From JAQUYS01 sp964430665 (GTDB lineage: Archaea > Nanobdellota > Nanobdellia > Woesearchaeales > SKGA01), in contig CAYSFC010000002.1 of NCBI GenBank assembly GCA_964430665.1, positions 26,399-90,398 on the forward strand: DNA of 64,000 bases. The letters run 5' to 3'. Numbering within the stretch: position 1 is the stretch's first letter; each line of letters opens with the position of its first letter. Of the stretch, positions 58,491 to 64,000 are shown piece after piece. The notes beneath the pieces are model-generated. The model did not search any database and was not told where the DNA came from. It saw only the letters and a list, made by a program, of their open reading frames with translations. The position numbers and the translations under genes were made by a program.

Positions 58491-59030
58491 ATGGATTATG
58501 CTAAACATCTGCTTTCATTACGCTACAAAACAGGAAAAATAAAACTTCCTGGATTAAATTTAGTTACTAGTTTAAATCCAAAACAATTCTTCAAATATGG
58601 TGGTGCACATAGAGATATCGAAAAAGATATTTTTGAAGAAACCCAAGATGTTTTTCCTGAAAGAGCGATCATTTTAGAACATATTCCTGGAAGATTTGGA
58701 GAACATGTTGCTATAGAATTTCCAGATTCAGATATTAAAGCATCTTACTTTTCAATTTCATTCAAATCTTTAAATTTTGAGAAATTCACTCTATCACACG
58801 AATCAACACACGCAGCAATATTTTTGGGATTAGAAGGAGAATTATTAAATTTCTTAAAAGAAAAAGGATTCTCTATAAATCCTTTCAAAAAATATTCAAA
58901 TGAAGAAGACATAGCGAATACGTTTGCCCTCGCCTCAGTTTATAATCTTCCTCGTTATAAAGTAGATTTTTCTTCTCCAAACACAAACTTGTTTAAATTA
59001 TATCAAAATTTAGAAAAAAGTAAAAAATAA
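58491..59030 (+). CDS. Putative zinc metallopeptidase (HExxH)
   Basis: 179 aa. LSHESTHAAIFLG contains HExxH (His-Glu-Ser-Thr-His). The third ligand may be Glu or Asp in NEEDIANTFALAS about 40 residues downstream. No signal peptide. The N-terminal half (KLPGLNLVTSLNPKQFF) is not recognised. Lies 18 bases after the PLD-family gene, so possibly cotranscribed. Substrate unknown; family named only by the motif. Confidence 0.6.
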   Translation: MDYAKHLLSLRYKTGKIKLPGLNLVTSLNPKQFFKYGGAHRDIEKDIFEETQDVFPERAIILEHIPGRFGEHVAIEFPDSDIKASYFSISFKSLNFEKFTLSHESTHAAIFLGLEGELLNFLKEKGFSINPFKKYSNEEDIANTFALASVYNLPRYKVDFSSPNTNLFKLYQNLEKSKK

Positions 59031-59031
59031 A

Positions 59032-59280
59032 TTAATCTTCTTTTATTTTAAATCCAAAAAGAGAATGTAATTCTACTTCTTCATCGCCGTAAATTTTACC
59101 TTCTCCTGTTTTTTTCACACCAATTCTATTTTGATCATAAAAATTCTGAATATCCTTTAATCCAGCCCATATTTTCTTGATTCCTTGTTGATATTCAACA
59201 TGACGAGAACCTTCTTTTTGATATAATTCTGTAAAGAATTTTTCCAACGCATCCATAAATTTTTCATTTGTTGTTTTCAT
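59032..59280 (-). CDS. Hypothetical small protein
   Basis: 82 aa, not recognised. Helical N terminus (MDALEKFFTELYQKEG) and a short beta-rich C terminus (GVKKTGEGKIYGDEEVELHS, then FGFKIKED). No cysteines or membrane span. Divergent from 59411 over 130 bases; TATA-like sequence CATTTATAAAT near 59318 could serve it. Convergent with the metallopeptidase gene, one base between stops. Confidence 0.55.
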   Translation of the reverse strand: MKTTNEKFMDALEKFFTELYQKEGSRHVEYQQGIKKIWAGLKDIQNFYDQNRIGVKKTGEGKIYGDEEVELHSLFGFKIKED

Positions 59281-59369
59281 GAACGAATTTTCTTAAGAAA
59301 ACTATTTAAATTTATCTTTCATTTATAAATGAAGCCTATAGAATAATAATATTTATAAGGACTTACTAA

Positions 59370-59410
59370 CTTTTCAAAGAATAGCCGTTAATGGCGAAAA
59401 GGTGTAAAAT
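59370..59410 (+). promoter_or_regulatory. 5' hairpin covering part of the ribosome site of the 59411 gene
   Basis: CTTTTC (59370-59375) pairs with GAAAAG (59396-59401); inside it GCC-GTTAAT-GGC (59384-59395). The ribosome site AAGGTG (59399-59404) shares bases with the stem. TATA-like ATTTATAAGG (59351-59360) predicts a start near 59377, close to the stem's first strand. Confidence 0.45.
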
Positions 59411-59824
59411 ATGACTGTATTAAATTTTAATTTTACAAAAATAAATGTAGAAAGAAAAGGTAAGATCTCGAAAGAGGTTAAAATAAACTCTAAAATGGGT
59501 TTAGTTGATGTTATTTCCTCAAATGTGGCTAGCGGTTCAAAACAAAAAGCTTTCGTAGTGAAGTTTAAGTTTGACGTTGATTACGAACCAAAAATAGGTC
59601 ATATTGGTTTAGAAGGAGATTTAATTTATTTGGCTGATGAGAAACTTGCAGAAGAAATGGAAAAATCTTGGAAGGATAATAAATCACTTCCACAAAAAGT
59701 TATGACTGTTGTATTAAATAGAATTTTACATAACTGTAATGTTGAATCTTTAATTTTAAGTAAAGAAATTGCATTACCTCCACCAATACAACTTCCAAAA
59801 GTTAAAGTGGAAACTAAAAATTAA
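59411..59824 (+). CDS. Conserved archaeal protein, possibly SecB-like
   Basis: 137 aa. Beta-rich body (KAFVVKFKFDVDYEPKIG, GHIGLEGDLIYLADEK), one helix (LPQKVMTVVLNRILHNCN), and a proline-rich C terminus LPPPIQLPKVK. The order of strands, helix and PP-x-LP tail recalls SecB-type export chaperones, but I cannot confirm this from sequence alone. No catalytic motif. It precedes cdc48 by 64 bases, on the same strand. Confidence 0.55.
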   Translation: MTVLNFNFTKINVERKGKISKEVKINSKMGLVDVISSNVASGSKQKAFVVKFKFDVDYEPKIGHIGLEGDLIYLADEKLAEEMEKSWKDNKSLPQKVMTVVLNRILHNCNVESLILSKEIALPPPIQLPKVKVETKN

Positions 59825-59888
59825 TTTATTTTTTATTTTTATTTTGTGATGCAAAGTTTTCAATTTAATTTTGCAATAGGGTGTTATT

Positions 59889-62414
59889 ATGTCTGACAAA
59901 AAAATCCAACTAAAAGTTATTGAATCAACTCAAGACGATGTTAATAAAGGCGTTGTTAGAATGGACAGCGTAGCTATGAAAGATATCGGAGTTAATCCAG
60001 GTATGATTGTTTCTATAAAAGGTGAGCGTAATACTGTTGCTATAGTAGATAGAGCTTTACCAGGAGATATTGGATTAAATATAATTAGAATGGATGGTTT
60101 AACAAGACGTAATGCAAGAACATCTATTGGAGAATTAGTTCAAATTTCTAAAGCAGATATAGTTGAAGCAAAAAGCGTAACTATTGCTCCAGCCAAAGAA
60201 GGAATACAAATTCGTGCAAATCCTGAATTTTTTCAACAATACTTAATTAACAGAGCAGTTCTAAAAGGAGATTTAGTTTCATTAGGTGGAGCTAGTAGAA
60301 GAAGATCTATAGGTGGTGTTGAAGAAGTAATAAATCAACCATTTAATAGATTGGCTTCATTTGGTTTGGCAGATTTAAAATTTGTTGTAACTGATGCAAA
60401 TCCTAAACAAGCAGTTTTAATTACTGAAAATACAAAAGTAAAATATTCTGAAGAAGTTCCAAATATGGAAGATTTAGAAAAAGAAATTTCAGACATTTCT
60501 TACGAAGACATAGGTGGACTTGATGGAGAACTGAAAAAAGTTAGAGAAATGATTGAAGTTCCCCTAAAACATCCAGAAGTTTTTGAAACATTAGGAATAG
60601 AACCTCCAAAAGGAGTATTATTACACGGTCCTCCAGGAACAGGAAAAACATTACTTGCAAAAGCAGTTGCCGCAGAATCAGATTCAAATTTTTATGTAAT
60701 AAATGGTCCTGAAATTATGGGTAAATTCTATGGTCAGTCAGAAGAAAATTTAAGAAAGATTTTCGATGAAGCTGAAAAGAACGCTCCCTCAATAATATTC
60801 ATAGATGAACTTGATGCAATCGCTCCAAAAAGAGAAGAATCTAAAGGAGAAGTAGAAAGAAGAGTTGTGGCACAATTATTAACAATAATGGATGGATTAA
60901 AATCTCGTGGTAGAGTTGTAGTTATGGCTGCAACAAACATTCCAAATTCAATAGATCCTGCTTTAAGAAGACCAGGAAGATTTGATAGAGAAATAGAAAT
61001 TAATCCTCCTTCTATTGAAGGTAGAAAAAAGATTTTAAAAATTCACACCAGAAATATGCCCTTACAACCAACATATGAAATTGAAGGAGCAAAAAGAAGT
61101 CTTGAATCAAAAATATCTTCTTTAAAATTAGAAATAGAAGAACTCAAAGAAAATTCTGAAAAAGCATTAATAGAAAATAAAAATAAACAAATTACTTCTT
61201 TTGAAGAAATGTTGAAAAAAATATCTGGGTTAAATCAAGAAGATTTTCAAACTATAATGAGTGGAATAAGTCAATCAATAATTTCAAATGATCAAAAAAG
61301 AGACTTAGATAATTTGTTATTAGATAATATTTTATCTAGTTTTTCTGAAATAACACATGGTTTCGTTGGAGCTGACTTAGCTTCCTTTGCAAAAGAATCT
61401 GCAATGGTTGTTTTAAGAAATGTTTTAGAAAATTTAAATATAAAAGACGATGAACCAATACCTCAAGAAGAGTTAGCAAAAATAAGAATCACAAAAGAAG
61501 ATATGTTCAATGCTTTAAAATCAGTACGACCTTCTGCAATGAGAGAAGTTCTAATTGAAAAACCAAATGTTACATACAATTCAATAGGTGGTTTAAAAGA
61601 CGTTAAACAAGAATTACTTGAAGCAGTAGAATGGCCATTAAAACACAAATATGTTTTCAAAAGAATGGGTATAAAACCTCCAAAAGGAGTATTATTATAT
61701 GGTCCTCCAGGTACAGGAAAAACTTTACTTGCAAAAGCAATTGCTACTGAAACTGAAGCAAACTTTATTTCTGTAAAAGGTCCAGAATTATTATCTAAAT
61801 GGGTTGGAGAATCTGAAAAAGGTGTAAGAGAAATTTTCAAAAAAGCAAGACAAGTTTCTCCTGCAATAATTTTCTTTGATGAAATTGATGCAATAGCTCA
61901 AAATAGGGTTGGCGGAATTGATGATAAAGTTGGAGCAAGATTAGTTAACCAATTATTAACTGAAATGGACGGAATGCAAGAACTTAACGATGTTATTGTA
62001 ATTGCTGCAACAAACAGACCAGATATGATTGATACGGCACTTTTAAGACCAGGAAGATTTGATAGAATAATTTTAGCAGGAATTCCTGATAAAAAAGCTA
62101 GAGAAAGTATATTTGAGGTTCATCTTAAGGGAGTTCCTTTAGCAAAAGATGTGGACAAAAAATTATTGGTTGAAAAAACTGATGGTTATGTTGGAGCAGA
62201 TATTGAAGCAGTTTGTAGAGAAGCCGCTTTACTTGAATTAAGAAAAGATATGTCTGCAAAACATGTTAAAATGGATTCCTTCGAAGCTGCTATGATAAAA
62301 GTTAGACCTTCAGCTACAAAAGAAATTCAAGCATCTTATGAAGAAATGCAAGCTAAGTTTTCACAAGCTTCTGGAAATAAATTCAAAGAAGAAAAACCAA
62401 GCTACTATGGTTAA
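59889..62414 (+). CDS. cdc48: CDC48/VAT AAA+ ATPase with an insertion in the D1 lid
   Basis: 841 aa (family usually about 730-760). N domain (1-200), D1 with Walker A GPPGTGKT (247-254) and Walker B IIFIDELDA, D2 with Walker A 605-612 and IIFFDEIDA. Between the D1 sensor region (HTRNMPLQ, 386-393) and THGFVGADL (489) the normal short link is replaced by about 95 residues rich in Glu/Lys heptads (SLESKISSLKLEIEELKE), a probable coiled coil. The C terminus ends YYG, fitting the HbYX proteasome-docking motif. Unfolds proteins for the 20S proteasome. Confidence 0.95.
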   Translation: MSDKKIQLKVIESTQDDVNKGVVRMDSVAMKDIGVNPGMIVSIKGERNTVAIVDRALPGDIGLNIIRMDGLTRRNARTSIGELVQISKADIVEAKSVTIAPAKEGIQIRANPEFFQQYLINRAVLKGDLVSLGGASRRRSIGGVEEVINQPFNRLASFGLADLKFVVTDANPKQAVLITENTKVKYSEEVPNMEDLEKEISDISYEDIGGLDGELKKVREMIEVPLKHPEVFETLGIEPPKGVLLHGPPGTGKTLLAKAVAAESDSNFYVINGPEIMGKFYGQSEENLRKIFDEAEKNAPSIIFIDELDAIAPKREESKGEVERRVVAQLLTIMDGLKSRGRVVVMAATNIPNSIDPALRRPGRFDREIEINPPSIEGRKKILKIHTRNMPLQPTYEIEGAKRSLESKISSLKLEIEELKENSEKALIENKNKQITSFEEMLKKISGLNQEDFQTIMSGISQSIISNDQKRDLDNLLLDNILSSFSEITHGFVGADLASFAKESAMVVLRNVLENLNIKDDEPIPQEELAKIRITKEDMFNALKSVRPSAMREVLIEKPNVTYNSIGGLKDVKQELLEAVEWPLKHKYVFKRMGIKPPKGVLLYGPPGTGKTLLAKAIATETEANFISVKGPELLSKWVGESEKGVREIFKKARQVSPAIIFFDEIDAIAQNRVGGIDDKVGARLVNQLLTEMDGMQELNDVIVIAATNRPDMIDTALLRPGRFDRIILAGIPDKKARESIFEVHLKGVPLAKDVDKKLLVEKTDGYVGADIEAVCREAALLELRKDMSAKHVKMDSFEAAMIKVRPSATKEIQASYEEMQAKFSQASGNKFKEEKPSYYG

Positions 62415-62472
62415 GAAGTTTAATTATCTTCAGAAATAATTTTACTTTTGTAAAATTTTTAATTTAAACCTT

Positions 62473-62664
62473 TCACATATATGAAGGGTCATTTTTGTAG
62501 TTATTTGATTTACTTTTTTCTGCTTGTGTTAAATAATCATTATAAATTATATCGCATCCAGAATTACCACATCTAAAGCGACCCACTGATTCCCCAACTA
62601 TTGTTATTAAATTACCTTTTGTGTGATTAATACATTTTTTATCTAAATTTTCTGTTTTTGTCAT
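62473..62664 (-). CDS. Small zinc-ribbon-like protein
   Basis: 63 aa from the ATG at 62664; an upstream in-frame ATG (62682) would add six residues. CINHTKGN and RFRCGNSGCDIIYNDY give a Cys-His and two Cys that could bind zinc. Basic C terminus. No ribosome site; TATATGATTGTATATT lies just upstream. Unknown family. Confidence 0.5.
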   Translation of the reverse strand: MTKTENLDKKCINHTKGNLITIVGESVGRFRCGNSGCDIIYNDYLTQAEKSKSNNYKNDPSYM

Positions 62665-62682
62665 AATTAACAGAATATACAA

Positions 62683-62866
62683 TCATATATAAGGTGTTCT
62701 ACATATTAACTAAGAATCTGTAGTTTAATAAAAAATATATAAAAATATCAAAAGAAATTCCTATTGTGGTTTGGAAAATATTCAGAACAAATTTAGTTTT
62801 TTGTTTTTGGTTTTTTCCGATTTTTTTTCAATCAAATATAAATCTCTCCTCTCTTAATTTATCTAT
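62683..62866. other. Promoter spacer before radC
   Basis: 184 bases, mostly A/T. It contains T-tracts (GTTTTTTGTTTTTGG, 62800-62815) and ATATAAATCTCTCC (62836-62849) as the likely radC TATA element, with a start near the ATG. No stable hairpin seen. Confidence 0.4.
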
Positions 62867-63520
62867 ATGTTAATAAGAGAAATAATTCCAAATGAACGTC
62901 CAAGAGAAAAACTACAAAGATATGGAGTTTCATCTTTAACAAACACAGAACTTCTAGCAATAATTCTACAAACAGGAACGAAAGGAGAAAGTGTTTTAAA
63001 TTTATCCTCAAGATTATCCTTACAAGGCTTAGAAAAATTAAATTCTTTATCTCTAAACGAACTAAAACAAATAAAAGGAATAGGAACAGCAAAAGCATCA
63101 CAAATATTGGCCACATTTGAGTTAAATAAAAGAATTTCTTTCACAAAAAACCAAACAAAACCAATAAGATCCCCAAAAGACGTTTTTAATTATTGTTCTC
63201 CAAAATTAAGCAACATGGATAGAGAATGTTTTATGATTTTACATTTAGATACTAGGAATAGAGTGATAAAAGATGAAATAGTTTCCTTAGGAACTTTAAA
63301 TTCCTCGTTAATTCATCCAAGAGAAGTTTTCAAATCTGCAATCAAAGAATCCTCAAACTCAGTAATTTTAGTTCATAATCATCCATCAGGAGATGTAGAA
63401 CCCTCAGATGAAGATAACGAAGTAACCCAAAAACTAACTCAAGTAGGTGAACTACTGAATATAAAGGTTATAGACCATGTAATCATAGGAAAGACTGATT
63501 GGTATAGTTTTAAAAATTAA
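62867..63520 (+). CDS. radC: RadC-family JAB-domain protein
   Basis: 217 aa. N-terminal helix-hairpin-helix region (LKQIKGIGTAKASQILA) and a JAMM/MPN+ metalloprotease-like core VHNHPSGDVEPSDED (His-x-His-x7-Ser-x2-Asp) with the upstream catalytic Glu. This is the bacterial RadC architecture (about 220 aa), widely found in bacteria and mobile elements and uncommon in archaea. Its biochemical role is unsettled. Here it stands alone, with its own promoter. Confidence 0.93.
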   Translation: MLIREIIPNERPREKLQRYGVSSLTNTELLAIILQTGTKGESVLNLSSRLSLQGLEKLNSLSLNELKQIKGIGTAKASQILATFELNKRISFTKNQTKPIRSPKDVFNYCSPKLSNMDRECFMILHLDTRNRVIKDEIVSLGTLNSSLIHPREVFKSAIKESSNSVILVHNHPSGDVEPSDEDNEVTQKLTQVGELLNIKVIDHVIIGKTDWYSFKN

Positions 63521-63556
63521 CATATCTTTATATACTAATTAAATAGTTCTTATTTA

Positions 63557-63643
63557 GCTCAAACGTGAGCAAAAGGTGAAGAACCAAAGAACTCAATGTT
63601 CGTCATTTCAAATTAAAACGATTTGAAATTAGTGTTCTTCAAC
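63557..63643 (+). promoter_or_regulatory. Branched leader RNA related to the rpoD leader
   Basis: After TATA-like TTTATATA (63527-63534): hairpin GCTCA-AACG-TGAGC (63557-63570); an outer stem GGTGAAGAAC (63575-63584) with GTTCTTCAACC (63634-63644); inside it hairpin GAAC-TCAAT-GTTC (63589-63601) and 9-bp hairpin ATTTCAAAT/ATTTGAAAT (63605-63629). The inner sequence shares ACTCAATGTT-(C/T)-(G/A)-TCAT with 41059-41073. The ATG at 63596 opens a 6-codon ORF (MFVISN). Confidence 0.6.
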
Positions 63644-63667
63644 CAAAATATAAGAATTTAGGTAAAA

Positions 63668-64000
63668 ATGGCATTCGATAGAAATGAAAGAAGAAGTTCA
63701 GGAAGAACTAGTGAACGTAGAAGTTCAGGAAGAGATGGCGGAAGAAATTCTAGCTTTGACAACAGAAACTCAGGAAGAGATGGCGGAAGAAGATCAAGTA
63801 GAGGAAGTGGAGAAATGCATTCAGCAACATGTGATAAATGTGGTGCAAATTGCGAGCTTCCATTTAAACCAACACAAGGAAAACCAGTTCTTTGCTCAGA
63901 TTGTTTTAGAAAAGAAGGTCCTTCAAGATCAAATAACTCTAGTGTAGATTTATCTGAAATAAATGCGAAGTTAGATAAAATTCTAGAATTATTAGAATAA
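63668..64000 (+). CDS. RG-rich CxxC zinc-binding protein
   Basis: 110 aa, complete. The first 48 residues are Arg/Gly/Ser-rich (repeats of SSGR and SGRDGG), as in RNA-binding tails. Then a treble-clef-type domain: CDKCGANCELPFKPTQGKPV, with a second CSDC (two CxxC pairs), and a C-terminal helix LSEINAKLDKILELLE. This CxxC-x(4)-PF-x-P-...-C-x-x-C module is frequent in uncultivated bacteria and archaea; function unknown. Its structured leader (63557-63643) suggests regulation at the RNA level. Confidence 0.75.
   Translation: MAFDRNERRSSGRTSERRSSGRDGGRNSSFDNRNSGRDGGRRSSRGSGEMHSATCDKCGANCELPFKPTQGKPVLCSDCFRKEGPSRSNNSSVDLSEINAKLDKILELLE

Noticed and set aside
62859..63144. Minus-strand ORFs opposite radC
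   Set aside because: Shadows of the radC frame; low-complexity Leu/Phe composition.

Overview
The window is AT-rich DNA (roughly 70 % A+T by eye) from an archaeon. It carries a 67-residue archaeal histone, EndA and RNase Z tRNA-processing enzymes, Hjc resolvase, MBF1, CDC48, Bud32, Nip7, Rpp21/Rnp4, an archaeal 7S SRP RNA, and the archaeal ribosomal/RNA polymerase string S13-S4-S11-RpoD-L18e-L13-S9-RpoN. TATA boxes about 25 bases before starts, leaderless genes, and GGTGA-type Shine-Dalgarno sites inside operons also fit. Many metabolic genes are of bacterial type (LeuRS, TGT, type I GAPDH, PGK, RadC). Together this suggests a DPANN archaeon of the Woesearchaeota/Pacearchaeota kind. That placement is inference; no marker tree was run. 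Two runs of 100 N mark scaffold joins.

Layout. 0-5.7 kb: tRNA processing, histone, a CYTH protein broken by a false gap, Hjc, PRC-barrel. 5.7-10.5 kb: a four-gene membrane glycosylation operon ending in a tethered thioredoxin-fold protein. 10.5-19.4 kb: MBF1, a THUMP methyltransferase with a C/D box sRNA upstream of it, a PfkB kinase plus FBP aldolase operon, bacterial-type TGT, MscS, AsnRS, Mre11. 19.4-34 kb: GNAT, ROK kinase, P-type ATPase, a KaiC-like ATPase with a beta-propeller, a lipoprotein serpin, MscS, PEP synthase plus GAPDH, a voltage-sensor-only protein and a presenilin-type protease. 34-46 kb: SRP RNA, LeuRS with a Nudix insertion, tRNA-His, a sulfatase-fold enzyme, the ribosomal operon, Nudix genes, PGK. 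46-54 kb: Nip7/Rnp4, M20 peptidase, HD protein, a DUF134/permease/NifX-like cluster, a PSD-like enzyme, a thioredoxin lipoprotein with a CcdA-like partner. 54-64 kb: a three-gene operon of unknown small proteins, Bud32, a secreted Lon-like protease, a PLD-family protein, CDC48, RadC and a zinc protein.

Working together: the PfkB kinase (if it uses a sugar phosphate), aldolase, GAPDH, PGK and PEP synthase cover much of a glycolytic/gluconeogenic trunk. The surface layer is served by the glycosyltransferases, sulfatase-fold enzyme, serpin, redox pair and membrane proteases.

The least explained parts are: structured leaders at 41006-41102 and 63557-63643 that share a covarying hairpin; the C/D sRNA next to a 55-bp repeat; the unknown operon at 54090-54921 with an inverted repeat around its promoter; several orphan hairpin RNAs; and the LeuRS-Nudix and CDC48 insertions.
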